Shown: positions 34,751 through 43,209 of the stretch, piece by piece
Position numbering within the stretch: the stretch's first letter is position 1
How the letters are laid out: the number at the start of each line of letters is the position of its first letter
Translations under genes and position numbers: made by a program
Notes under the pieces: model-generated
Database searches by the model: none
What the model was told of the DNA's origin: nothing
The model's input: only the letters and a program-made list of their open reading frames with translations
Source of the DNA: UBA2330 sp049293015
Lineage (GTDB): Bacteria > Bacteroidota > Ignavibacteria > Tepidaquicellales > Tepidaquicellaceae
Direction of reading: 5' to 3'
DNA: 64,000 nucleotides
NCBI GenBank assembly: GCA_049293015.1
Contig: JBATSB010000111.1
Coordinates: 25,299 to 89,298, forward strand

Positions 34751-34847
34751 AATTAAAGAACTTCAAATTGTGAAATAAACTGAATTGAAAAAAGATAAAA
34801 ATAGAAGTAATTTAAAACCTAAATTTTTCCATTCACCGAAATTAATT

Positions 34848-36527
34848 ATGCCTAAATTATTAATAGACGAAAAAGAAGTTGAATTTTCTGCAGGAGAAAC
34901 CATCATACAGGCGGCTCTGAGAGCCGGCAATGACATTCCTCATTTTTGCTATCATCCGTCACTGTCTGTCTCGGGTAACTGCCGTACATGTCTCGTCGAA
35001 CTTGAAAACATTCCCAAGCTTGTAATAGCCTGCTCCACATTGGCTACGGAAGGTATGAAAGTTCATACTAAATCTGAAAAAGTCGTCCATGCGCAAAACG
35101 CTGTGATGGAATTTCTGCTTATAAATCATCCTCTCGACTGTCCGATCTGTGACGAAGCGGGTGAATGTAAACTTCAGGATTATGCATATCAGTACGGTGT
35201 CGGTATATCACGTTTTGATGAAAGTAAAAATCAAAAAGATAAAAGGGTCAAGCTCGGTCCTGAAGTCATGTTCGATCAGGAAAGATGTATCAGTTGTTCT
35301 AGGTGTATAAGATTCTGTGAAGAGATCGCAAAAGATCCCGAACTTACATTTGTTGACAGAGGTGATCATGTAACGATCGAAACATTTCCGGGGGAAGAAC
35401 TAGACAATCCTTATTCAATGAATGTAATAGAGATCTGTCCTGTCGGTGCGCTGACATCTGAAGAATTCAGATTCAAATCACGCGTCTGGGAAATGTCATT
35501 TACAGATACTATTTGTCCGGGCTGCTCAAGAGGCTGCAATACAATTATGGGAGTCAGAAATAATGAGATCCTTCGAATTGAACCAAGAGAAAATCTTGCT
35601 GTAAATGACTACTGGCTCTGTGACTGGGGAAGACTCAATACGATCAAACAGGTCAACGATGAAGAACTTCGTTTTAAATCTCCAGCTATAAAACTAAATG
35701 AAGGCACTACTGAAAATATAGGACTACTTGATGTAAACTGGGATGAAGCAATTTCCAAATCTGTATCTCATCTGAAAAATCACAGCGGCTCTGACATTAT
35801 GTTTATAGCTTCAGCTCATTCTACTCTCGAAGATAATTATGCTCTAAAGAAATTTGCAAAGGAAATTTTTGACAGTGAAAATATTTTCTATATACCTCAT
35901 ACTGATGAAAACTTTGGTGATGATATTTTGAGGAAGTCGGATAAGACACCTAATTCCAATGGCTTGAAAATACTGGGTATAGAACCTTACAACGACAAAG
36001 CAGTGGATATGCTCAGTTCAGGAAAAATAAAAATGCTTTTTGTTTTAAATGAAGATGTAAAAGGTATCAGAGGCTCTGATGTATTTATGAAAAATATTGA
36101 GACTACAGTTCATCTTATTTCATATAAAAATTCTACTTCTTCTACAGCAAATGTGATACTTCCCGTTTCTACTTATGCTGAGATCAATGGTACATTTGTA
36201 AATTTTCAAAACAGAGTACAGAGACTTAAGCCTGCTGTGACGACACTTGAGCAGGAAAGACTTATCGGGGAATTTTCAATGTCGAGACTTGATAAATTCG
36301 GAGCACATAATGACAGATGGACACGAGGTACAAAGTTCAACGCCAGACCGGGCTGGAAGATCATTAAGCTGATCGCAAAAGCAATGGGGCATGAATTTGC
36401 TTTTGATAATTCCGAAGAAGTATTCACTGAACTCTCAGGCACTATACCTGATATGAACGGATATGATTATGATACACTTGGAAAGAGCGGTATTATCATT
36501 GGTGAAAAACCGATGGTCGAAGCATAA
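34848..36527 (+). CDS. nuoG: Short NuoG-like NADH:quinone oxidoreductase subunit
   Basis: 559 residues from the ATG at 34848, which gives the usual start MPKLLIDEKEVEFSAGETI; a TTG 63 bases upstream would add an atypical lysine-rich leader. Cluster ligands are visible: C34, C45, C48, C62 (2Fe-2S), H94-C98-C101-C107 (N3-type 4Fe-4S) and C147, C150, C153, C157, with ICPVGAL completing the N4-type set. After CPGCSRGCN comes a molybdopterin-oxidoreductase-like domain that is shorter than in E. coli NuoG (about 900 residues). No other nuo genes are nearby, which is unusual, so the rest of complex I must be encoded elsewhere. Confidence 0.88.
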   Translation: MPKLLIDEKEVEFSAGETIIQAALRAGNDIPHFCYHPSLSVSGNCRTCLVELENIPKLVIACSTLATEGMKVHTKSEKVVHAQNAVMEFLLINHPLDCPICDEAGECKLQDYAYQYGVGISRFDESKNQKDKRVKLGPEVMFDQERCISCSRCIRFCEEIAKDPELTFVDRGDHVTIETFPGEELDNPYSMNVIEICPVGALTSEEFRFKSRVWEMSFTDTICPGCSRGCNTIMGVRNNEILRIEPRENLAVNDYWLCDWGRLNTIKQVNDEELRFKSPAIKLNEGTTENIGLLDVNWDEAISKSVSHLKNHSGSDIMFIASAHSTLEDNYALKKFAKEIFDSENIFYIPHTDENFGDDILRKSDKTPNSNGLKILGIEPYNDKAVDMLSSGKIKMLFVLNEDVKGIRGSDVFMKNIETTVHLISYKNSTSSTANVILPVSTYAEINGTFVNFQNRVQRLKPAVTTLEQERLIGEFSMSRLDKFGAHNDRWTRGTKFNARPGWKIIKLIAKAMGHEFAFDNSEEVFTELSGTIPDMNGYDYDTLGKSGIIIGEKPMVEA

Positions 36528-36563
36528 AAATTATTATTAAAAACTAAACACTAAGGATAAAAA

Positions 36564-37067
36564 ATGTTAACCAAAAAACTTCAGGATGCTTTAAACGAAC
36601 AGATAAACAAAGAATTTTTTTCAGAATACATGTACCTTTCTATGTCAGCATGTTTAGAATGCATTGAGATGGAAGGGTTTGCAAATTATTTTAATGTACA
36701 GGCACAGGAAGAGCATTTTCATGCTATGAAGATGTTTAACTTCGTTCATGACAAAGGTGGAAGAGTTATTCTGAAATCACTTGCCGAGCCAAAGGCAAAT
36801 TTTAAATCTGTATTAGAAGTAATAGAGGAAGCTCTTGATCATGAAAGATATATTACAAAAAGCATCAACGAACTGATGGACGTAGCGATCAAAGAAAATG
36901 ACCACTCTGTGAAAAGTTTTCTCGACTGGTATGTAGATGAACAGGTGGAAGAGGAAGCTACGATGGGAAGATTAATTGCAAAACTTAAGCTTATAAATGG
37001 AGAAGGTCTTGGACTTCTGACCATTGACAATGAACTTCTATCAAGGAAGTTTACTCCTGCAGAATAA
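36564..37067 (+). CDS. ftnA: Bacterial non-heme ferritin
   Basis: 167 residues. The ferroxidase centre is complete: E17 (NKEFFSEYMYLSM), Y24, E50 and H53 (QEEHFHAMKM), E94 (LDHERY), and E126/Q127 (VDEQVEEE). It stores iron as a 24-mer in the cytoplasm. It lies 36 bases after nuoG but ends at its own terminator. An AAGGAT-like ribosome site precedes the ATG. Confidence 0.97.
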   Translation: MLTKKLQDALNEQINKEFFSEYMYLSMSACLECIEMEGFANYFNVQAQEEHFHAMKMFNFVHDKGGRVILKSLAEPKANFKSVLEVIEEALDHERYITKSINELMDVAIKENDHSVKSFLDWYVDEQVEEEATMGRLIAKLKLINGEGLGLLTIDNELLSRKFTPAE

Positions 37068-37088
37068 TTAAATTTTTTTAATTCACCA

Positions 37089-37133
37089 CTGGCAGAATCT
37101 TTCTGGTATATTGAAGACTCTGCCGGAGTTTTT
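37089..37133 (+). terminator. Intrinsic terminator after ferritin
   Basis: CTGGCAGA-ATCTT pairs with AAGA-CTCTGCCGG, followed by five T. Confidence 0.8.
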
Positions 37134-37175
37134 AAAATTTTTTTAATTAAAAAATTAGTTTTAAAGGGAAATATT

Positions 37176-38477
37176 ATGAAGACTATAATATTAATTCTAT
37201 TAGCTATTTGCTTTTCAGGAAAGGATATCTGTGCTCAGAATGCATGGTATCATCAGCAAAGTAATGTTAACACTTCTCTTCTTTCAATATGTTTTACAGA
37301 TATTAATAACGGCTGGATAGCAGGTGACAGCGGAGTGATCCTGCATACTTCCAACGGTGGTGCAGACTGGATAAGACAGGTCAGCAACACAAATAAATTA
37401 TTGACCCATATCGTATTTACCGATTCTCTTAATGGAATTGCCGGCGGCAGCAGTTATGAATATAATCCATTTTTTTGTAAAGACAGACTTTTAATTCTTT
37501 CAACAACTAATGGAGGAAATAACTGGGTGGTCATAAGAGATGAGCTTGCATCAAAACTTTTGAAACTTGAACAAAGTTCGGGAGCTGTTTATGCTGCATA
37601 TTCAGGCTCAGATTGTTACACAACCACTGGAGTTGTTACTAAAACTATGAATAACGGAATTAACTGGTTCTACTCGACTCCGGGTTCTTATGCTTATAAT
37701 TCCGTCAGTTTTATTGATTCGTTGACAGGTTGGGTTTTGGGAAGATACCAGACAGACGGGGGATTCAGAGTTCAGAATTTTTTAAAAACTTCAAATGCAG
37801 GTGTAAGCTGGGATATAGTCAGGAGCGATACAATGTTTACAGAATCCGGTTATCAGATGGAATTTGTAAATAATTCTATTGGATACAGGACAGGATTATC
37901 ACTTAAAAAAACTACTGACGGCGGATATAACTGGTTCAATACTGATAGTATTATGACAAATAATATTAAATCATATACTTTCATAAATCCTGACACAGGG
38001 TGGTGTATCGGTTCAGGCGGTAAAGTTATAAGGACAAATGATGGCGGGAATAGCTGGACTCTTCAGACCAGTAATACCGGAAATTCACTGAATGATGTAT
38101 TTTTTGTAAATAATGAAACTGGCTATATTGTTGGAACTCAGGGTACAATTTTAAAAACAATCACCGGCGGTCTGACAAGTGTGACTTCAATTGAAAATCA
38201 AATTCCTGAATCACATATTCTTTATCAGAATTATCCAAACCCGTTTAATCCAAGAACAATTATAAATTACGAATTACGAGTTACGAGTAATGCTAAGCTA
38301 AAAGTATTTGATGTGCTGGGGAATGAAGTCGCTGAGTTGGTCAATGAGAAACAGAATGCCGGCAGCTACTCTGTCACCTTTGACGGAAGTGGTTTTGCGA
38401 GCGGGGTTTATTTTTATAAATTGGATTTAGGTGCTGGTGAGTCTGTTGAGACAAAGCGTATGATCTTATTAAAATAA
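37176..38477 (+). CDS. T9SS-exported YCF48/BNR-repeat beta-propeller protein
   Basis: 433 residues: a signal peptide (residues 1-20), then a propeller of about seven repeats of the type FTDINNGWIAGDSGVILHTSNGGADWIRQ, FVNNETGYIVGTQGTILKT and similar (YCF48/HCF136-like or BNR). The C-terminal 85 residues form a type A T9SS sorting domain (LYQNYPNPFNPRTIINYEL, KVFDVLGNEVAELV, GVYFYKL). The protein should cross the outer membrane and be anchored or released outside. The segment NYELRVTS of the sorting domain is encoded by three 7-bp DNA repeats (38267-38287). Binding partner unknown. Confidence 0.93.
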   Translation: MKTIILILLAICFSGKDICAQNAWYHQQSNVNTSLLSICFTDINNGWIAGDSGVILHTSNGGADWIRQVSNTNKLLTHIVFTDSLNGIAGGSSYEYNPFFCKDRLLILSTTNGGNNWVVIRDELASKLLKLEQSSGAVYAAYSGSDCYTTTGVVTKTMNNGINWFYSTPGSYAYNSVSFIDSLTGWVLGRYQTDGGFRVQNFLKTSNAGVSWDIVRSDTMFTESGYQMEFVNNSIGYRTGLSLKKTTDGGYNWFNTDSIMTNNIKSYTFINPDTGWCIGSGGKVIRTNDGGNSWTLQTSNTGNSLNDVFFVNNETGYIVGTQGTILKTITGGLTSVTSIENQIPESHILYQNYPNPFNPRTIINYELRVTSNAKLKVFDVLGNEVAELVNEKQNAGSYSVTFDGSGFASGVYFYKLDLGAGESVETKRMILLK

Positions 38478-38484
38478 AATTACA

Positions 38485-38625
38485 AATTTCAAATTACGAA
38501 TTACAAATTACAAATAGAAAACACAGATAGAATGACTTTGCGAGCGAAGCGAAGCAATCTCCGAATCTACGACAAAATATTCTTAGCTTCACTCACTTGT
38601 ATTTTGGAGATTGCTTCACAATTCT
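38485..38625 (+). repeat. Dispersed hairpin repeat upstream of the sulfatase gene
   Basis: Starts with TTTCAAATTACGAATTACAAA, then ATAGAATGACTTTGCGAGCG and AAGCAATCTCCGAATCTACG, and ends with GGAGATTGCTTCAC. GAAGCAATCTCC and GGAGATTGCTTC form a 12-bp inverted repeat. A second copy in the same orientation lies at 40140-40282, on the other side of the sulfatase gene. The word TTTGCGAGCGAAGCGAAGCAATC is of a type seen as a repeat in many bacterial genomes. Confidence 0.85.
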
Positions 38626-38714
38626 GAATCTGATTTCTTTTAAATAAATGAAACTACTTTTTTAAATTGACTACTTTAAAAAAACATTTTTTACTTTTTA
38701 AAAAACACAAATAA

Positions 38715-40121
38715 ATGGAAAAAACTAAAAAGAGACCTAACATTATTTATTATCATATTGATAATTTGGGATATGGTGAATTAGGATGTTACGGAGGCGG
38801 TATACTCCGCGGTGCTGAAACGAAAAGAATCGATCAGTTTGCCAAAGATGGTTTTCAATTATTAAACTTTGCACCTGAAGCTCAGTGCAGTCCTACACGA
38901 TCAGCCGTTATGACCGGGCGGTATTCTATCCGTTCAGGGAATACCAAAGCAACTGTTCCGGGTGTCCCGGGAGGTTTGACTTCATGGGAGAGGACAATGG
39001 GAGATCTGTTTTCAGATGCAGGATATTCAACTTCCTGTTTAGGCAAATGGCACATTGGAGAAGAGGATGGACGTTGGCCGACTGACCATGGCTTTGACGA
39101 ATGGTATGGTCCTCCGGGATCTTATGACTGTGCTCTGTGGGAAACAGATCCATGGTATGACCCTTCGCGTGATCCGGTTTCTTATATGATGGAAAGTAAG
39201 AAAGGTGAAAAAGCTGTACAGAAAGAATTAATTACAATGGATCTGAAAATAAATCTTGACAAAGAATATGAACGCCGTGCTTTCGAATTTTTGGAAAAAA
39301 ATGTAAATTCTGAAAAACCATTTTTACTTTATTATAATTATACATTAATGCATATGCCTGTTATTCCCCGTGAAGAGTATAAAGGAAAAAGTGGTCATGG
39401 TGACTGGGCGGACTGCCTGATACAGCTCGATACTGACTTTGGCAGAATGCTTGACAAACTCGAAACGCTTGGCTTAAAAGATGACACAATTGTGATATTT
39501 GCAGGTGATAATGGAAATGAAGAAGCACTTATGGACCGCGGCACAGCAGGATTCTGGGAGGGTTCTTATTTTACAGGAATGGAAGGTTCACTCCGAACTC
39601 CTTGCCTTGTCCAGTGGCCCGGAAAAATTGCAGGCGGAGTACAGAGTAATGAAATCATGCATTGTGTTGACTGGTTTGTAACACTCGCCGCTATGGCTGG
39701 AATAACAGTTCCGGATGATCGGGAGATGGATGGAATAGACCAGTCGGAGTGGCTCTATGGAAAACAAAAGGAATCTAACCGCGAAGGATTTTTGTACTGG
39801 AATGCTGATGAACTCTACGGAATTAAATGGCGGAACTTTAAATGTGTACTCAAAAAACAAATGTATCTCACTGATCCTGTTGTGAGTCTTCCTACTCCGA
39901 ATATCATTAATTTAGATACCGATCCAAAGGAACGCGAGCCAATGAATTTTAAATATCTTCATACATGGACAGTTTTCCATTTTGCAAATATGCTGAAAGC
40001 TTTTGTGGAAAGTACAATGAAGGAAGAACTTACAAAACCCGGTGCTCCAATTGATTTTGTTCCAAAGTCTGCTAAGTTTGCATCTCATGAAAAAGAACTG
40101 CATAAGATAAGTCCGGGATAA
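38715..40121 (+). CDS. Arylsulfatase-family sulfatase, cytosolic-looking
   Basis: 468 residues. The formylglycine motif C58-S-P-T-R62 is present (cysteine type, matured by FGE), with SAVMTGRY after it, CLGKWHIGE, and the metal-binding AGDNGNE. The usual N-terminal metal pair DD is here D16-N17 (HIDNLGYGELGCYGGG), a variant I know from a sulfatase subgroup. There is no signal peptide, whereas most sulfatases are exported. The gene is flanked by direct repeats, as if it had been inserted or mobilised as a unit. Substrate unknown. Confidence 0.9.
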   Translation: MEKTKKRPNIIYYHIDNLGYGELGCYGGGILRGAETKRIDQFAKDGFQLLNFAPEAQCSPTRSAVMTGRYSIRSGNTKATVPGVPGGLTSWERTMGDLFSDAGYSTSCLGKWHIGEEDGRWPTDHGFDEWYGPPGSYDCALWETDPWYDPSRDPVSYMMESKKGEKAVQKELITMDLKINLDKEYERRAFEFLEKNVNSEKPFLLYYNYTLMHMPVIPREEYKGKSGHGDWADCLIQLDTDFGRMLDKLETLGLKDDTIVIFAGDNGNEEALMDRGTAGFWEGSYFTGMEGSLRTPCLVQWPGKIAGGVQSNEIMHCVDWFVTLAAMAGITVPDDREMDGIDQSEWLYGKQKESNREGFLYWNADELYGIKWRNFKCVLKKQMYLTDPVVSLPTPNIINLDTDPKEREPMNFKYLHTWTVFHFANMLKAFVESTMKEELTKPGAPIDFVPKSAKFASHEKELHKISPG

Positions 40122-40139
40122 ACTTCGGCAGTGGTTCAA

Positions 40140-40353
40140 AATAAAATTTCAAATTACGAATTACAAATAAAAAACAAAAAATATTGATAGAATGACTTTG
40201 CGAGCGAAGCGAAGCAATCTCCGAATCTACGACAAGATATTCTTAGCATTGCATATCTTAAATACGGAGATTGCTTCACCCGAAAAGCACGGGTTCGTAA
40301 AGGCATATTGACAGATTGTATTACCCAAAAAGCATGTGTTCACAAAGACATAG
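40140..40353 (+). repeat. Dispersed hairpin repeat downstream of the sulfatase gene, plus a short tandem repeat
   Basis: 40140-40282 repeats the 38485-38625 element in the same orientation, with the same hairpin and a different middle. It is followed by two imperfect 31- to 33-base units starting ACCC(G/A)AAAAGCA (40278-40310 and 40323-40353). The rest of the gap to the E1 gene at 40488 is A+T-rich and shows nothing more. Confidence 0.75.
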
Positions 40354-40487
40354 TCATTAACAAACTTTTCCTTTCTTTAACAAATTTTTACTTTCTCAAA
40401 CTTCAGCACAATTTTCATTTATAATCAAATTCTCAATTGCTATTTTACACACATCAATTTTATCAAACAAAACTTACTTACTTACTA

Positions 40488-42506
40488 ATGGAATCACAGG
40501 TCACGACTGAAATAAAAAGACGCGTTATGAATTTTGACAGGAAAGAATATGACGATGAAACACTTCTTTCATTATACAAAGCAATTCTCCTTCCGAGAAT
40601 GATAGAAGAAAAAATGCTGCTGCTGCTGAGAAAAGGAAAGATATCAAAATGGTTTTCGGGTATCGGTCAGGAAGCAATATCCGTAGGTGTTGGTATGGCA
40701 TTGGACAAAGATGAATACATTTTACCAATGCACAGAAATCTCGGAGTCTTTACTACCAAAGGTCTTCCGCTTGCAAAACTTTTCAAACAGCTTCAGGGAA
40801 AATATGACGGCTTCTCAAAAGGCAGGGAAAGATCTTTTCACTTCGGTACAAATGAATATCACATTATCGGAATGATCTCGCATCTCGGTCCGCAGATGGC
40901 AATTGCTGACGGAATCGGTCTTGCTACTTTATTAAAAAATGAAAAAAAAGTCACGGCAGTTTTTACAGGTGACGGCGGTACGAGCGAAGGCGACTTTCAT
41001 GAATCGCTGAATGTCGCAGCAGTTTGGAATTTACCTGTCATATTTGTGATCGAAAATAACGGTTACGGACTTTCCACTCCGCTCAATGAGCAGTACAAAT
41101 GCGGCGACCTATCCGACAAAGGTGTCGGCTACGGAATGGAAGCTTTGCAAATAGACGGAAATAATATTCTCGCAGTCTATGATACAATTAAGACCTATGC
41201 TGAATCCATGAAGAATGATCCGCGTCCGCTGCTGCTCGAATGTAAGACTTTCAGAATGAGAGGTCATGAGGAAGCATCAGGCGTGAAGTACGTTCCAAAA
41301 GAATTAATAGAAGAGTGGGCGAAAAAAGATCCGGTCTCGAATTATGAAAATTACCTTTTGGAAGAAGGAATTTTAAATGACGAAGAAATTGAAAATATAA
41401 GATCCGGATATAAACAGGAAATTGACTCAGCTCTGAATGAAGCACTGAATGATCCTGAAGTGATCCCAGAAACGGCGGCTGAACTCAAAGATGTATATGC
41501 TCCTTACATTCAAAAAGTAATTCATCCTGAATCAGATGAAACTTCTCCAAAAAGATTTGTCGATGCGATCTCTGACGGATTGAAATTGTCTTTGAGAAAA
41601 TACAATAACCTAATAATAATGGGACAGGACATAGCTGAATATGGCGGTGTATTCAAAGTTACTGAAAATTTTTATAAAGAATTCGGAAAGGAAAGGATTC
41701 GCAATACTCCAATTTGTGAATCCGCTATCATCGGAGCCGCTTTAGGTTTATCAATAAAAGGAATTAAGTCAGTAGTGGAAATGCAGTTCGCAGATTTTAT
41801 CACAAGCGGATTTAATCCTGTTGTAAATAATCTTGCAAAGATACATTACCGCTGGGGACAAAATGCTGATGTCGTAATTAGAATGCCGTGTGGTGCAGGT
41901 GTCGGAGCGGGACCATTTCATTCGCAGTCAAACGAAGCATGGTTCTTTCATACTCCCGGTCTGAAAATTTTCTATCCGTCAAATCCTTATGATGCGAAGG
42001 GAATGCTTGCGGCTGCCATTGAAGATCCGAACCCTGTTTTATTTTTTGAACATAAAGCATTGTACAGAAAAATTACTGAAGATATTCCTGATGATTATTA
42101 TACAGTCGAGACAGGAAAGGCAAAGCTTGTCAGAGAAGGTGAAGATGTCACGATCGTTACTTACGGAATGGGTGTTCACTGGTCTGAAAAATTACTTGAT
42201 GAAAATAAAAACATCTCTGCAGATCTTATTGATCTCAGGACACTGCTTCCGTGGGATAAAGAGACGGTTGAAGAAAGTGTAAAGAAGACAGGGAAAGTTT
42301 TGATAGTTCATGAAGATACATTAACAGGTGGTATCGGAGCTGAGATAGCTGCTTATATTTCCGAACATTTATTCAAATATTTAGACGCACCTGTAATGCG
42401 TAGCGGAAGTCTTGATACACCTGTACCGTTTTCTTCAGCATTGGAAGAGAATTTTTTTCAAAAAGATGTATTTGAAAAAAAGCTAAAGGATCTTGTTGAT
42501 TATTAA
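40488..42506 (+). CDS. 2-oxoacid dehydrogenase E1, alpha and beta subunits fused
   Basis: 672 residues from the ATG at 40488 (MESQVTTEIKRRV); an upstream TTG would add a poor leader. The N-terminal half is E1-alpha: a thiamine diphosphate motif starting G161-D162-G163 and ending at the Asn of ENNGYG, and a phosphorylation-loop-like MRGHEEASG. The C-terminal half is E1-beta, with TPICESAIIGAALGLSIKG, AGVGAGPFHSQSNEAW and TGKVLIVHEDTLTGGIGAEIA. Sequence style points to branched-chain 2-oxoacid or pyruvate dehydrogenase. E2 and E3 genes are absent from the window. The fused form is common in Bacteroidetes/Chlorobi relatives. Confidence 0.93.
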   Translation: MESQVTTEIKRRVMNFDRKEYDDETLLSLYKAILLPRMIEEKMLLLLRKGKISKWFSGIGQEAISVGVGMALDKDEYILPMHRNLGVFTTKGLPLAKLFKQLQGKYDGFSKGRERSFHFGTNEYHIIGMISHLGPQMAIADGIGLATLLKNEKKVTAVFTGDGGTSEGDFHESLNVAAVWNLPVIFVIENNGYGLSTPLNEQYKCGDLSDKGVGYGMEALQIDGNNILAVYDTIKTYAESMKNDPRPLLLECKTFRMRGHEEASGVKYVPKELIEEWAKKDPVSNYENYLLEEGILNDEEIENIRSGYKQEIDSALNEALNDPEVIPETAAELKDVYAPYIQKVIHPESDETSPKRFVDAISDGLKLSLRKYNNLIIMGQDIAEYGGVFKVTENFYKEFGKERIRNTPICESAIIGAALGLSIKGIKSVVEMQFADFITSGFNPVVNNLAKIHYRWGQNADVVIRMPCGAGVGAGPFHSQSNEAWFFHTPGLKIFYPSNPYDAKGMLAAAIEDPNPVLFFEHKALYRKITEDIPDDYYTVETGKAKLVREGEDVTIVTYGMGVHWSEKLLDENKNISADLIDLRTLLPWDKETVEESVKKTGKVLIVHEDTLTGGIGAEIAAYISEHLFKYLDAPVMRSGSLDTPVPFSSALEENFFQKDVFEKKLKDLVDY

Positions 42507-42566
42507 TTGCTTGAAATTAATTTTAAATAAAAAATTTTAAATACTAAATTAAAACAGATTTTTATT

Positions 42567-43034
42567 ATGCAGAAAATTTTATTAATATTAACAGCAGTAT
42601 TTATTATGTCAAATATTTCAACCAAAGGATATTCACAGAAGGCAGAGTTTGATTCACTGCGTGCGGCAGAGCTTGGTGCTGATGATTACGGAATGAAGCA
42701 GTATGTACTTGCATTTCTAAAAGCAGGAAAAGTAAAATCTGAAAGTCATGAAAAAGCTCAGGAGCTTCAGCTTGAACATTTGAGGAATATTACAAAAATG
42801 GCGGAAGAAGGAGTACTTGTTCTGGCAGGTCCGTTCATGGATGATACAGAGATCAGGGGAATTTATATATTTGATGTAAAGACAATTGAGGAAGCGCAAA
42901 GACTTACTGAAACAGATCCTGCCATAAAAGCCGGCATTCTCGAAATGGAACTGCATCCGTGGTATGGCTCGGCTGCATTGATGGAGCTGACCAAACTTCA
43001 TGGTACAATTCAGAAGAAGAGTATTACGGATTGA
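42567..43034 (+). CDS. Exported YciI-like protein
   Basis: 155 residues with a signal peptide (MQKILLILTAVFIMSNIS, cleavage near GYSQ). The mature part has a ferredoxin-like YCII-type pattern: YVLAFLKAGK, EHLRNITKMAEEGVLVLAGPFMDDTEIRGIYIFDVKTIEEAQRLTETDPAIKAGILEMELHPWYG. The His/Asp pair typical of the family is visible. Function unknown. It starts 60 bases after the E1 gene. Confidence 0.82.
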   Translation: MQKILLILTAVFIMSNISTKGYSQKAEFDSLRAAELGADDYGMKQYVLAFLKAGKVKSESHEKAQELQLEHLRNITKMAEEGVLVLAGPFMDDTEIRGIYIFDVKTIEEAQRLTETDPAIKAGILEMELHPWYGSAALMELTKLHGTIQKKSITD

Positions 43035-43116
43035 TCTTTTAAATTCTTCTCTAATTAATTGATATTTTCTGCTCGTTCCCAAACTCCCAGCATTTCTGAA
43101 CACACATGAGTTTTTT

Positions 43117-43194
43117 TACCACAAAGACACGAAGTCACAAAGATATATTATTTCTTAGCTCTTTACCTTTGAGTCTTTGAGTCTTCGAGGCAAG
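43117..43194. repeat. Dispersed ACAAAGACAC / TTTGAGTCTTCGAGG repeat
   Basis: ACCACAAAGACACGAAGTCA and CTTTGAGTCTTTGAGTCTTC words in one 80-base stretch between two convergent genes. Related to the tandem units at 34.5 kb. This word type is a familiar intergenic repeat in many bacterial genomes. Confidence 0.6.
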
Positions 43195-43209
43195 TCCAAT
43201 GTTCCCGTT

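Noticed and set aside
34785..34847. TTG start for the NuoG-like protein
   Set aside because: It would add a lysine-rich leader not typical of NuoG; the ATG at 34848 matches the family N-terminus.
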